The notes: generated from the letters alone by a model not told the origin. Shown: positions 22,561 to 35,107, numbered from the stretch's first letter. The stretch: DNA of 64,000 nt from Capsicum annuum (GCF_002878395.1 NC_061122.1:82369455-82433454); one strand, 5' to 3'. Made by a program: numbers and translations.

Positions 22561-23803
22561 TAGTGACAATAACTAATAATATAATATCAAGGACAATCTC
22601 CAGACCAGTGACAGATCTCTCTGTAGTCATAACCCCATGAATCTCTAACCTAGTGAGAAACATGATACATTTCTGACTAGCTGACAAATTGATGCCCAGG
22701 ACACTCTCTACTAAAATGATCATCCTCTCTGTAATCATAACATACCTTTGGAGCTTTAGGCTAGAAAGGAATATGTGTTAACTCTATCTGAAGAAACAAC
22801 TCATACCTTGGGCATTCCTTGGACCAATGACCAACCTCTCTATAGTCTAAACATGTCCTTAGAACTCTTTGATGTATTGCATCTGCTTATCTAGAATAGA
22901 TGCAACATCCTAAAGATTTATATTGTATGTTACTAATATCTGATAAGAACTCTGCCAATTATGACCACCATAATTTATTTGAGGGCTACTGATTGCCTGA
23001 GATACTACCTATATGGAATTGAAAGGATATAAGTGATATTGATCCCTGATGGAAGGATACCTAGCCCAAGATGATATACCAATAGTATTGTACATATATC
23101 TCAATACATTCTCTCTCTATAGTCCTCGCATGATTAATAACCTGAGAGGAAGATGACCTAGCTACTATCAAATGCTCTAATACCAAGTGGAGTGTCAAGG
23201 CCAACCCTCTAACAAATCTATACAACAACTCATACTCTTAAAGATTTAATATAGGATAAATCTGGCCCACTCAAGAAACCTAATCTCATACTCTAAAATA
23301 GATAAATAACCCTACTTAACGCCAATAAACCTAACCCTATCCTGAGAATCACTTAATAAACCAGGCACTCTATGTGGATGGGACGTATCCACTAAAATAC
23401 TCAGAATCCTAAACACTAGATCTTGAAGAACTAAGGCAGTCACAAACTCTACCAGATCCAAGAATTGTCTTAAACTCATTGTCCAATGCCAAAGATCTTC
23501 AATATTATTCTCTAACTCCCTAGTCTAATGATGAGATGAAAATCTTAAGTCAAGTGCAACACTATATTCCGAATCTATCCACAACATCATGTTATCCATA
23601 TAGGAAAAAATTGGAGTCAAAGAAAGTACTAAAGGTTCATACAAATATGAAAATACGACAAGGAGTCAAAATTAAAATTCCTATCAATGCCTTGTAGCCT
23701 CCTAAAGATAGGATATAGACGTCTCTATATTAACCCGTAGGACTATACTAAACACTTAACTCTTGTATCAATACATTGGTAAACATAGGATCTAATATCA
23801 ATT
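22561..23803 (-). pseudogene. Decayed Ty3 gag with three tandem zinc-knuckle remnants
   Basis: On the minus strand three knuckle-like units follow each other: CLDYREVGHWSKECPRY (about 22,855-22,800), CYDYREDDHFSRECPGH (about 22,735-22,685) and GYDYREICHWSGDCP (about 22,632-22,588). These resemble CCHC nucleocapsid motifs (C-x2-C-x4-H-x4-C), but the second Cys is Tyr in all three and the third unit has lost its first Cys. The first two units are in frame-compatible context but stops interrupt between units. The 5' side ends at the primer-site-like 'aattgatattagatcc' beside the LTR at 23,804. No protease or pol was recognised. Confidence 0.6.
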
Positions 23804-24703
23804 TGTCATGACCAAATTTCTTAGTTCATGATGGCACCTACTATAACTCATCAGTAGGTAAGCCAACCAAAAATCTAGCAAACTTGTAATGGATTTTCAA
23901 GAGAAATGAAGGAACCAGTGAAAAATAATCTAAATAAAAGGGACTAATATAAATTACAACCACAAGTCTTGGAGAATTTAGTACAATATCTTCTAATACA
24001 ATAAGAGTACAATGTGAAATACATAATAGATATGTATAGAAAGATGTCTATGAATTTTAAATAGAGATCAGTCTAATCAATATGAGGAAGAGCAAAAGTA
24101 CTCTGAACGCTAGGAGATTACCCCAAATCTTTGATCCATAGATGCTTGCTCCATATGATGCATATGTAAATATTGATAACTGGTATTTCTACATTCTATA
24201 AAAGTGTAGTATGAGTACCAAATATGTGGTACTCAATAGGCATTAGACGACTGAGATCCAAAGATAATTCATGCATAAATAACATATAAAAAAAGAAATA
24301 TTAACTATAGGAAACTATCCAAGAAACTAAATACAATAGTGTTAAGAGAAAAATAAGAATAGAATATCTTATCCTAATATAAATTAATAACTAGAGTTCA
24401 ATACAGTATATCACTAGACATTATATATAAGAAAAGGTAGAAGAAGAATATATAACAATAATACAAAGTCCAAAGATACATAGGCAATATAAATAGACAA
24501 GAAAAGAGAGGTATATACGGTAATACTATATATATTTATATATGTATACACCAATATAGGACTAAACATTGAGATAATAACCCGAGGGAACCCGGCTAAC
24601 CTCTCGAGAATCATAGCTAAGATAGAAAGAAAATACTAGGATATTAAAGGTCTCTAATAAAGGGATGAGTAAACATAAGACACTCTAACAATAACATATC
24701 TTA
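23804..24703 (-). repeat. F1 LTR copy (5' LTR in minus orientation)
   Basis: Starts 'tgtcatgaccaaatttctt' and runs parallel to 8,000-8,496 plus 10,868-11,250 without their insertions. The adjoining minus-strand sequence 'aattgatattagatcc' resembles an iMet primer site, which makes this the 5' LTR of a minus-strand element whose gag remnant lies at 22,561-23,803. Confidence 0.65.
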
Positions 24704-24708
24704 CTATA

Positions 24709-25788
24709 TGTAAAACCCTAAGACTACCCCTGGACGTTACATAGTGTTTAGAACCACAAATGATCTCAAGCTAACCCATGTACTAGCATACTGTTTAAGC
24801 AACTGATTTATAATGTAAATAAAAGCTAAATTTGCTAAGAGAAAGCATAGTCATGAGAAAATATGAATAAATAAGATACTGTAATAGTTCACATCATGAT
24901 AAATTTAAAGAAAGAACTTGAATTATATGAATAACTCTGCCTGGCTATCTATGAAGCCTCTACTATACTGAGTATAGATAGCTTAGACATGCCTCCAACT
25001 ACCACTAATCAATATATCTGAATAATCATAAATACATCATATGAACTATAATGGAATGGAGTCCCTAAAATAGGGGAACTCATCACTTGCAGGGTGAATA
25101 CTAAGAACTGTCTGAACCTGGTGTATGGACTACATATGGTGCCTATATTTTGAAGAAACATAACCATAAATGCATAAATATCATCCGTATGTTGGAATGT
25201 ACTGAGTATATGGGGATATGCACTAAATAATCGAAATAATAAATGTATTCCTTAAATTTGAGAAACATAAGTCACTTGCTGAGACATGTAATTAACACAT
25301 GGTTGTATGTGAAAAATGGTAAGTCATAGTGAGATTTATAAATCATGAGATGTAACTAACTCTATAAGCTGGGAAGCGGTATAAATATGAATACTGTATG
25401 TAAATCTCATTAAAATCTGAAGTTGCTATAAAACTGAACTAAGGATCACGTATGGATATTGAGCATGAATACGTGAACATGTTAAACTGTAAATGCAAGA
25501 CCAAGCATAAACATATACTGAAATAATTTGTAAAACTAAATAACTAATAAATTAAATAATTGGTCATGCAAATATAAAATGATATTGTCTGAATATTGAA
25601 CTAAGACTGTGGGAGCTAGCTATCACCTACATGGCCCAATCTGAGCTATTGGTTTCCAACTTGTAACCCTAGTTTGATGGGTGCTGGCACCTTATCAGGG
25701 GTACCAATGCATGACTGACAATATCCACAAGGCTGATATCCCAAAGAAGGAGGGTTTCATACCTTTACTGATGGGGGACCCCTCATAA
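24709..25788 (-). repeat. Truncated Tekay/Del-type LTR, minus orientation
   Basis: The sequence 'tgtaaaacccta...ctaagctaacccatg'-like wording is the reverse complement of the 3' end of the LTR at 8,502-10,862 ('catgggttagctt...gggtgttaca'). It matches for about 1 kb and stops before the LTR start. It is inserted in F1 sequence after 'aacaataacatatctta', an interruption not present at 11,243. The break on the right coincides with a CACTA terminus at 25,789. Confidence 0.65.
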
Positions 25789-26640
25789 CACTACAACAAA
25801 AAATGTCTATTTAAGACCAACATTCAGCGATGAGTTAATAATTTCATCTCTAAAAGTATACTTATTAGGATGAGATTAAATTATTGCTCCAATATTATCT
25901 ATCAAAATTTTAATCGGCTTTTCTTATTGAACGCTTAAATCATGCCCTAAATCTCTCATTTCCATCACAGCTTCCCAACTAAGGTATGATTCTCATCCAT
26001 AAAATACCATCTCTCTATTTTACATAGCAATGACCTGCTATAGCTGTCAAAACTATTTATGCTGTTGAATTTTTATTTCAATTTTAATCTGTTGATTAGT
26101 CGGTAGAACTATGTATGCTGTTAAATTTCTATTCAATTTTGATTTGTTGATATATTCTTCCGTCCTTGAATCTGTTAAACTAACATTAAAAGTAAAACTG
26201 GATTTGTAATCTGGAATGTTGTGATCCTTTATTGTTTAACATCTATTTGATTGTTTTATTTGAACATATAACATTGTAATCTTTTTTCGTTTGGTTTAGC
26301 AGTTCATTATTAAGTGACTTAAGCGTTATCTACTAAAAATTGGCATGATTTTGTTGAAAATCTACCTCTCTTAATCTTAATTAAGTTAAATTGGCAAATC
26401 TTGTTAAAGACATAAATCAGGATATATTATAAGCTTGTCATATTTGACCTACTTATATAATTTAATTTGAGTATCAGTTATTAGGCTTTGACAAAATTTT
26501 AGGAGGTTTCATGGTAAGTGGAAAGTTGTGTTTCTTTTTATTTGATATTTAGTGTTTGGTCTAGCTGGTCAATCTCAACTAATCGAGCCTTCAATGATTA
26601 AGTGGTAGGATGTTAGAGGAAACTCTTGGCACTGAGTGAT
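25789..26640 (+). mobile_element. CACTA-type terminus and AT-rich sequence
   Basis: The stretch 'cactacaacaaaaaatg' at 25,789-25,805 matches the terminal motif of plant CACTA (En/Spm) transposons, followed by 'cagcgatgag...catctctaaaa', similar to the usual subterminal wording. I found no matching opposite terminus, transposase or 3-bp duplication, so the extent is unknown and only the end is supported. A direct duplication of about 45 bp ('aactatttatgctgttgaattt' and 'aactatgtatgctgttaaattt') lies at 26,051-26,095 and 26,107-26,152. Confidence 0.45.
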
Positions 26641-26649
26641 GTTATCAAA

Positions 26650-28545
26650 ATAATCACTCCTAATTATATGTTAAATGGATATGTGTAGAATATCTGTTTG
26701 TTTGGTCTGTAGCAATCGTTTGCTTATTTGATGAGGTATGTCTTTCAGTTTAAAGCAGTGTGATAATTGTGGGCAGTTTTTGAAATTAGAAATAAGGGGA
26801 TGTTCGCTACTTCTAATAGACAAATATAGAAACCTTAGATGCATCAAACCAAATAGTACTGAGGTTGGAACATGATGAAAATGTAAATTTCTTAAATCTA
26901 ATACTCTAATCATTTTGAAATTCTTGAATTCTAATATTTCTCTCTTCTCTCTTTTCTTTTGATCATAGCAATCATGAGAATTGGGCTAATGAAAACTCCT
27001 AACGCACAATTGCTAGACAGATATATAGGATTGATCGACACACATGTGGGACTCGACTTATAATAGGTAGGAAGTTCTCATTCTCACCTAGAGATTGTAT
27101 CAAGAATAATTCATGTAAGAGATCATGGATCTTACATGTTTATACCTCCCCAAAAAAATTCTGTTGGCTTAAGAGAACCAAAATTCTATCTATAAGTTCT
27201 TGTAACCATTCTTCCACTACGTCCTCCAAACTTTTATTATCGTTCGACTCTATTAAAAATCATCTGCAACCCATATGCTGATTAATCTTATCACATTAAT
27301 CTCTTCATTTTAGGGAAGGTCTTAAAATATAAAAAGTAAGCTTTTAGGCATTAGTTTGATAGATTCCCATTGTCGATTATGATATTTAAATATCACGGAT
27401 TTTATATCTTGTGAAACTTGCTCCCATTCATTTAGTGCATTATTATATTTAGACAAAGCCTAGCTACTACAATAACTGTCAAAGGCAGTCCGTGTTAATT
27501 TTTTACAATTTTTTCCCAACTTACAATAATTCTGAGAAGATATGTAGTTTTGATTTCAATAGATTCCAAATTTGTTTTGCACTTAGAAAATACATGTGAT
27601 GAGGAGGCTTACTGGGAGCAACATAGCTAACCACATTCGCGCACCTTGTTGTAATTAGGATATGACTTCCTCTACAATCTGGAAACCACTGACTTATATC
27701 ATCCCAAGTGCTGGTGGTCCATATGTCATCGATGACAACTTGGTACCTTCGCTTCCACAACTTCTATTTTATTTTTCCAGCTAGATCACCATCATCTATT
27801 TCCTCACGGATTACATCATTTGATGGTGTAATACAATGAAGAAGTTGCAGCAACATTCTTCTAACACAATATTTTTTCAAAATAGTAACCCATGCTACAA
27901 CATCAAAATGTTCTTTTATTGATGGATCATCATAAATTCTTCTAGCAAAGGTTGTTTTACTGATGCCCCCTATAGCTATGATTGCCACAACTTCTGTTTA
28001 ATAGATGAGATATCCATGATTTTACTCTTCATATCTTGCAACTCATTTACTTGTCTGACCATGTTGCTGTTGTTGTCAAGCTGCAAAGAATGTTCAGGCA
28101 AATCAAAACTTTAGACTAGCAAACTCATTGTCTTTAAACCACTGCTTTTTTTATTTTCTCTCAACATTGTGCGCTTGAAATTAATTGACTTAGATGTTTG
28201 TTGCAACCTCTTCCAAAGATCCTTATAAGCTTCTTTTCGATTTTTTTCATTTTTAGTATCATAAATTTGTCCCACTGCCCACTTAATTCTCTCTTCTACA
28301 TCATGTGTTGCATCTTTAATCTTTCATTCACAATGGTCAACTTATTTACGATCATTGATATTCTTATCAAAAGTCTCTAGACACTCTTGTAGTAACTAAA
28401 GGTTTTTGCGAAGAGATTGAATCTATTCTTTCACTTTCTTGTGAAGAAATTTGGTTTGTTCTTATGGGGGGAAAACTAAATGGGAATTGGATTGCATTAT
28501 AAATCCTAGAGTTGATATATGAGAAGTCATATCAGCATAAGCCAT
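26650..28545 (-). pseudogene. R1-type CC-NB-ARC-LRR resistance gene remnant
   Basis: This is the only cellular gene trace. The minus strand starts at ATG 28,545-28,543 (MAYADMTSHISTLGF), typical of R1-like coiled-coil NLRs. The coiled-coil part is spread over three frames (28,545-28,000). NB-ARC (27,988-27,521, one frame with a single TAG at about 27,764) shows a P-loop AIGGISKTTFARRIY, where canonical GGIGKTT has Gly changed to Ser, kinase-2 YQVVIDDIW and RNBS-B HILITTR. A linker with KIHDLLHELF-like wording (MHD region) lies near 27,150. The LRR start (26,913-26,671) reads MIRVLDLRNLHFHHVPTSV. Frameshifts, stops and an absent LRR array show that it is dead. Intact members are intracellular immune receptors. 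Confidence 0.9.
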
Positions 28546-30598
28546 AGTTCTCTTTTATCTTCTTGTTTTCTCTATTACTTCTAGCTTGGATAACAATATA
28601 CATCTGTTTAAACTGATCACAACTTAAAAAAAAATTTAGATGGTATAATAAATGGGAAAGTTCTACATGTCTACATGGACTCATATTCAAATTTCATATT
28701 TGACTGAATACTATACTACAAGTTGGCTAGCGATGGAGCCAGAATTTCCACTGAGAAAGTTTGAAATAGGAAAAGATGAACACTTGATCTAACTGAAATG
28801 GATTTATCATCTATTACATATATATAAAAAATTATTTTAATCCTCACAATAAGTTAGCTCCTACACTGCTTCCAATACTCAGGGCCAAAGCCAAATAGAT
28901 GTAGCACACTTTTCTTAAAAAATAATATTATATAAATTGGACGAAAATGAATTATTTTTTTCCATGTATATAAGTTGTTGAATTCATCGACTTTTATTTA
29001 AATTCTTACAAGTTAAAAAGATTTGTTTATGTTTAATAGACTAAATTTAAAATAGGCAAATTTAAATGAGACAAAAGTGATTATGATTATTAGTTATGCC
29101 ATTGTTCTTTGTTTTATGGTAATATAGAGCACCAATCTATATAGGACAAGTTAAAAACCATTGTTAATCATTGTTTTCTCATTGTACTATACTTCATTCC
29201 CAGTTGATTATTAGTGAAACACTTTGCCTTTATCAGTGTTCTGTTTAAGTGAAAAGAAATCATAATGGTACAGAAGTAAAGGACAAACAACAATTGAACT
29301 AGACATTTACTGCTTGAGTACTTAATGGCTAATTTGGTAGCTTATGTGTATATATTATTTGTAACCTTGGTGTTGTTTATCCAGGATCCATTTAAGTCTT
29401 AAATTTTAAGTCTTTTGTGGGATTTGAGTATTGTTGTGGATTTAATTTGAAATATTCCATATGTCATCAATCACGATAGGAACTTTGAAAAAATAGAGAG
29501 GACCTGAATTTACATATAAGCTTCCATTGAACCAAGTATTAGTTTCTTATGGGAACAAAATATGATAAGGTATTTCTTTCACAACGACTATGCTCTACTA
29601 CAAAGTTTTTGAGTTTTTTGAACAATAATTGTTCAGAGAAGAGGAAAGAATCATACATTGTGCGTTACCAGCACCGATAAACTAATTGGTTTACTCAAAC
29701 TAACAATTTGAAGAGGTTAACCAGATGAAAGTTGCCTCAAATAGAATTATTTTGTTGAGAATGTGTCTATGCACCTTAATTATAATTTTTTATCCTTTAT
29801 TTTTCTCAATCTAATATTGTATGTTTTTAAAAGGCTATGGCACCTAGTAACCAATGGATACAACTTATTAATGGCCGATCCAATGAAATCTACAAAAATA
29901 GAGTGAAATTTTTTTTGAATTATGCTTTTCAAAAATAGGAGAAGAACATGAAATACGATGTCTATGTACCAAATATTGAATTACCTCTTTGGGAAATTGT
30001 AAAATAGATGATACATGTTTAAAAGTACATGGAATAGTTCTGAATTATACTCTCATGTTCATTTTTCTTATTTTTATATATATTTGGTGTCTAGATCCTT
30101 TTTATAAGTGCTCCAAGTTATTTATGATTTTCTGGTGCTGACACCACGGTTTTCAGGCGGTTCATTTGAGAATTTTAGTGATACAAAATTTAGTGTGGAA
30201 TATTTAATCTAAATTGGCATTTGATGTAAATATGATTTACTACCCTTCTAAAATGATTTTCATACGTATAAAATTTTTTAGTTATAACATATTTATATTA
30301 CTTTATAAATAGTTTTATAACTTATCAATATTTTAAGGTATGTAAATCTAGATAAGTTAAAATATTATTATTATTCTTATTATTATATAATAGAGGTTCA
30401 ATTAGAAATAATTTTCTAATTAATTATTCAAACTATTATATTTATTTTACCAAAAACCTATACAATACCCGAGTATGAATTTATCATAGAGGACAAGCAT
30501 GCCACATCACTTCTATGCGGATATTTGGAAGAAGTGTATCATGTGATTTCATTAGAAAGTACCACATACTAGCCTAAGTTTAGTCTTGTATTTGTAGT
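28546..30598. other. Intergenic region, no recognised feature
   Basis: About 2 kb upstream of the NLR remnant. AT-rich with scattered poly(A) and poly(T) runs. I saw no open frame with recognisable motifs and no clear repeat termini. Confidence 0.4.
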
Positions 30599-30649
30599 GT
30601 ATATATATGTTGTGAGGTTTTGGGTGTTTTAAGGGGTCAGGCAGGACGA

Positions 30650-32550
30650 CATAAGGGGGACTGGTAGTGGAATGAAGAAGTTAAAAAGAAGGTGGAGACT
30701 AAGAAGGGGGCGTATATTAAGTTGATTAAGAGTAATATGCATAGGAGAACTGGGTGAATAGGGAGGCCTACAAAGTTGTAAGAAAGGAGGCTAAGCTTGT
30801 AGTTACGGCGGCTAAGACTGTAGCATTTGAGAGCTTGTATGCGGGGTTAGATGTGAAAGATAGGGAAAAGAGGTTGTATCAGCTTGCTAAGTCTAGGGAG
30901 AGGAAGGGTCGGGGTTCGACTTAATGAAGTGCATTAAAGAAGAGGATGATACAGTTTTGGTGAAGGATGTCCACATTAAGAAGAGATCATAGGAGTATTT
31001 CCATAGGCTTTTTAACGAGGAGGAGGATAGAGGCATTGAGTTAGAAGAGTTGGAACACTCGGAGAAGAGACATAATTTTAGTTATTATACATGTTTTAGG
31101 ATTGAGGAGGTCAGAGAAGCTATTTGTAGAATGCGAAGGGGTAGGGAGACAGGACCTAATGAGATTCTGGTGGATTCTTGGAAGTTTATAGGTAGGGTTG
31201 GTTTAAGGTGGTTAACTGATTTGTTTAACAACATTTTCAAGATGGAAAGGATGCTAGAGGCTTGAAGGTGGAGTACAATGATTCCATTATATAAAAACAA
31301 GGAAGACATCCAGAGTTGTACTAAATATAAAGGTATCAAGTTATTGGGTCATACTATGAAGATTTGGGATAGGTTAGTTGAGCTGGGATTAAAGAGGATC
31401 ATGTCCATTTTAGAGAATCAGTTCGGGTTTATGCCTGGTTGCTTGATGATAGAAGCAATCCACCTGGTGAGGAGATTGGTGGGAGCAGCATAGGGAAAGC
31501 AAGAAGGATTTGCATATGGTGTTCATTGACTTGGAGAAGGCTTATGACAAAGTTCCAAGAAAGGTTTTGTGGAGATGTTTCTAGGTCAAAGGGGTCCCGA
31601 TGGCGTACATCAGAGCTATTAAGGACATGTACGATGGAAGAAAGACTCTGTTGAGAACGACGGGAGGGGACTTAGAGCCTTTTTTAGTCAAGACAGGGTT
31701 GAGCCAGGGTTCGACTCTGATTCCATTCCTATTTTTGTTAGTGATAGACGTGTTGACATAGAGTATTCAAGGGGAGGTACCTTGGTGTATGTTATTTGCT
31801 GATGATGTAGTGTTTATTAAGGAGATGAGGGTGGGTGTGAATGAAAAATCCAAGGTTTGGAGGCAAAGGGTTCAGGTTGAGTAGGTCTAAGATGGAGTAT
31901 ATGGAATGCAAGTTTAGTAAAGTGAGGCAGGAGGACAATGTGATGGTGAGGTTGGATTGACAGGGTGTCCAAAAGAGGGATAGTTTTAAGTATCTTAGGT
32001 CTATAATTCAGGGGAATGGCGAGATTGATGAGGATGTCTCTAACCGTATTGGAGCAGGTTGGATAAAATAGAGGCTCACCTCGGTTGTGTTGTGTGACAA
32101 GAAGGTGCCACTAAAGCTTAAAGGTAAATTCTACAGAGTGGCAGTCCGTGCTGCTATGCTATATGGAGTAGAGTGTTGGCCATTCAAGAACTCCCACATT
32201 CAAAAAATAAAGGTAGAATAAATGAGAATGTTGCGTTGGATGTGTAGACTTACCAGAAGGGATAGAGTTAGGAATGAGACCGTCTAGAAGAAGGTGGGAG
32301 TGGCTTCATTGGAGGATAAGATGATCGAATGAAGGTTGAGATGGTTTAGGCATGTGATGAGAAGGGGCACAGATGCCTCAGTTTGTAGGTGTGAGAGGTT
32401 AGCATTAGATAGCTTTAGGAGAAGGAGAGGTAGGCCGAAGAAGTACTGGAGGGAAGTGATTAGACATGATATATAGAAGCTTCTGCTTACTGAGGACATG
32501 AACCAATATAAGAAGGTGTGGAGGTCGCAGATAAGGGTAGAAGGATAGTT
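30650..32550 (+). pseudogene. RTE LINE reverse transcriptase, broken
   Basis: The reading starts in the linker, then the RT fingers at 31,100-31,260 (REAICRMRRGRETGPNEIL, WLTDLFNNIF), MIPLYKNKEDIQSCTKYKGI at 31,278, and ENQFGFMPGC at about 31,412. The catalytic FADD box is intact at 31,795-31,806. The C-terminal part shows [16 protein letters not shown] near 32,150 and MRMLRWMC near 32,225. At least four frames are needed to read it. This enzyme would nick-prime and copy its own RNA in the nucleus, but this copy cannot. Family wording is that of plant RTE LINEs. Confidence 0.9.
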
Positions 32551-32804
32551 TGTGTATGTGGATTTAGTAAGTAGTTAGAAGAGCTCAAGTTGAGTCGGGC
32601 TAGTAACCCTAGGATTGGGTCTAGAGATAGGAGCCCGATCAGGCGGGCTTGGGTCTCTTTTTCCTATTGGGCTTATTTATTTTATTTCTAAGTGCTCTGA
32701 GTTCTATTTTTATTGTGTCTTATTCCTTTTCATGTTATACCATCCATCTTGCTTCTTATTTAATTACGCTTTGGTCTACTTTTCTCTATCTTGAGTCGGG
32801 GGTC

Positions 32805-32910
32805 TATCAGAAATAACCTCTCTACTTCTCTGGAGGTAGCGGTGTGGACTGCGTACATTCTACTCTCCCTAGACCCCACTTGGTGGGAATACACTGGGTT
32901 TGTTGTTGTT
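32805..32910 (+). repeat. SINE-like 3' tail with (TTG)n
   Basis: The segment reads 'ctctggaggtagcggtgtgg', 'actgcgtacattctactctcc', 'ctagaccccacttggtggga' and 'atacactgggtttgttgttg' in succession. This is the tail known from solanaceous TS-type SINEs and their partner RTE LINEs, where the shared 3' end recruits the LINE reverse transcriptase. Confidence 0.8.
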
Positions 32911-32927
32911 GTATATATATGTTGTGA

Positions 32928-34212
32928 AGACAATATGGACAGGTTAGTGTTGTTTTCAGCAAAATTCATATATCGTGCATATATAATTGTATTCATCCAT
33001 TATCTTAATCATCTTGAAGAGAATTAAGTGGAAAAGATATTTCAAATCAAAATAATTTATTTTGGCAAAGAAAATCAATTATCTACATCAAATTATTCAA
33101 GATCGGTTTATAATAGAGCACTATTTGGAGGCTTTTCGGAGAGGGTCTTAGCTTTGGCGTCCAAGTAGGATAAGCTTACCCTATCATTCGATTGAGCTTA
33201 TTTATGGTAATTGTATGCTATTATTTAAGTTTTGGACAAGTATTTGTGATTTTTGTATCATTTAACATAAGATATTATGCCTTATTTGTAAAGTTAAGAC
33301 CCTGTTCCAGGAAATTTTGATTCCGTTCGTATTTTTTAGTATGATTTAATATTTATGAGCTTAGGATATGGTATTTAAATTTTAAAACCTTGGATTCTTA
33401 TCTTTTTAATTAAGTTATAGGAATGGATATTTAAATGTATTTTATCTACTATTTAGGTTCAGAATATTCTTTAATCTTTTACTTATTGTGAAATTTTGCA
33501 CCACTGTGGCATCAGTTACGGTATTGTTTCAATTTTAATTTTACAGTTGGGTATAATAACTATAAGTTCCAGTTTGAGTCCGACATCTTGTTATGATGAT
33601 TTAGGTGTTTTGGTACTGATTATTATTATTCTAGGAGTTATGGTTCCTCTGAGTTCCGGTTTGAGTGCGACATCTGATTATGAGTTGTATTGTATATCAT
33701 ATATGTGGACTCTCATTATTACTCACTATTTCCAGTTTGAATTGGGCATATAGACTTTTGATATTATCCAACACTACTGATTTGAGTCTGGCGCCTGGCC
33801 CCTCGTTACTGCCCATTGGTATCGGTTCAAGCCCGATGCACATTTGGATTTCTACTACGACTTCATAGGATTTGTTGAATTATGGATTGTTTACAGTTTT
33901 CTTGCAATAACTTCTTTTGTTTTCGACCATCTTATGGGGTACAGTTGGGTTAATTGTTTTGTTTAGTGTTTTGGGCCTATTTAGGTTATGTTTGGTTTGT
34001 CTTTAATTACTACGTTAGTTATCTTTCTATATCTCTTTTACTTATTCATTTATCGCTATTATTTACTTATTATTATTAATTTTATCATTATATGTGGTCT
34101 TTTTCTAGTTTCTACCCGCTAGCCCATTACCTATAATTTAAGACTATGGCTTGGCTTGCCTACTGGTGGGATAAGGTAGACACTATCATGACTAGATAAA
34201 TGGGTCATGACA
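32928..34212 (+). repeat. F1-type LTR, plus orientation
   Basis: Ends 'atgggtcatgaca' at 34,212, preceded by 'ggcttggcttgcctactggtgggataagg', like the other F1 ends. A degenerate tandem motif around 'agttccagtttgagtccgacatc' occurs near 33,564, 33,651 and more weakly near 33,780 and 33,825. The left limit is not clear. The open frames at 33,496-33,868 are in the LTR. Confidence 0.55.
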
Positions 34213-34415
34213 AAAATATATTAACGAATTATTGGTGTTGATAATCAAGAGGAGGTGTGAATTGAAAATCTTATATTTCAAGTCGACTAACGCTATCAGT
34301 TATCGACTTTCTTGCACTACAAACGTTAGTACCAAATTTGAAAATGACAAAATATGATGAATTGAAATTAGTTAATTAAACTATAAAAGAAGATTTATAC
34401 TAGTTTGGAGTACCT
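34146..34415 (+). repeat. Left part of an inverted duplicate shared with 47,463-47,822
   Basis: This segment, joined to 42,398-42,466 after removal of the 8-kb Ty3 insert, is the inverted copy of 47,463-47,822. Shared wording includes 'gactatggcttggcttgcct', 'agaggaggtgt', 'gtcgactaacgctatcagtt' and 'gaccttgtggtgcct'-like sequence. It spans the last 70 bases of an F1 LTR plus about 290 bases of adjoining sequence. Confidence 0.85.
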
Positions 34416-34420
34416 TGTGG

Positions 34421-35107
34421 TGATAGCCCAAAGGTAGGCTATACACGAAATTGGTCACTTAGATGCAAATTCCAGCAACCAAATAAAGAGAAAGCAACAC
34501 AGAGAATGGAGATGAAGAAGAAGAGTGCTTGAAATTAAAAAATAGATAGAAAGACCCTTACTCATATTCAATGATTAGCACTAGAAGATGTTTCAAAATC
34601 TTCAACACACCTCACAAATAAGAGTTCAAACCTTCCTCTTAGGTGACCCAAAGGAAACACTCTTCCTCAAGTACACCTTTCTTGCCAAATTATCCAAAAC
34701 AAGTGAAACCCTAACTTCAAATGTTCTTGGACCAATTTTCAGATTCTAAGAGCTAAAACTAGAGACTAAAAACTACAATATAAGAGTAATATCCAATTTT
34801 ATCAAATTCTAATGAAAAGAGAAGAAAAATGGTCTATTTATACTATTACATACCAAATGACAACTACCTTTAATGAACTAAAGAGAGGAGGCGCCCTTGG
34901 AGTGTTGGCTTTCAAATTGCATGTCTATCTTTCCTTTGTAGAATGTAGACTCTTCAAGTCCCTTTTTCACAAATAAAGGCATTCCCTCTCTTGGCCGAAT
35001 CTACAATCCCTTCACAAGCATTCAAGTGCTTAAACAAAGCTTCAAGTTGTTGAAGTTCCTTGGCTTGGCTCCTTGCAAAAGGTATTGAGGGACTTATAAT
35101 TGCATCA
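34421..35107 (-). repeat. 3' LTR of the Ty3 element
   Basis: 687 bp. In minus orientation it follows the end of pol, and the last part of the pol frame (to 34,954) lies inside it. The purine-rich minus-strand sequence 'caagatggagagta' next to 35,108 is a plausible polypurine tract. Confidence 0.93.

Larger units (their letters stand above)
30616..32910 (+). mobile_element. 5'-truncated RTE-type LINE
   Basis: Flanked by a 17-bp direct repeat 'gtatatatatgttgtga' at 30,599-30,615 and 32,911-32,927, a target duplication typical of LINE retrotransposition. The body encodes the inter-domain linker (VETKKGAYIKLIKS), reverse transcriptase and the C-terminal region. The apurinic endonuclease domain is missing, so the copy is 5'-truncated. 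It ends with a SINE-like segment and (TTG)n. Stops and frameshifts make it inactive. Confidence 0.92.

Noticed and set aside
25789..26640. A complete CACTA transposon
   Set aside because: Only one terminal motif was found; no opposite terminus, transposase or 3-bp duplication.
33496..33868. Hydrophobic open frame that could look like a small membrane protein
   Set aside because: It lies in an F1-type LTR with tandem repeats; Ile/Leu-rich readings are expected from T-rich DNA.
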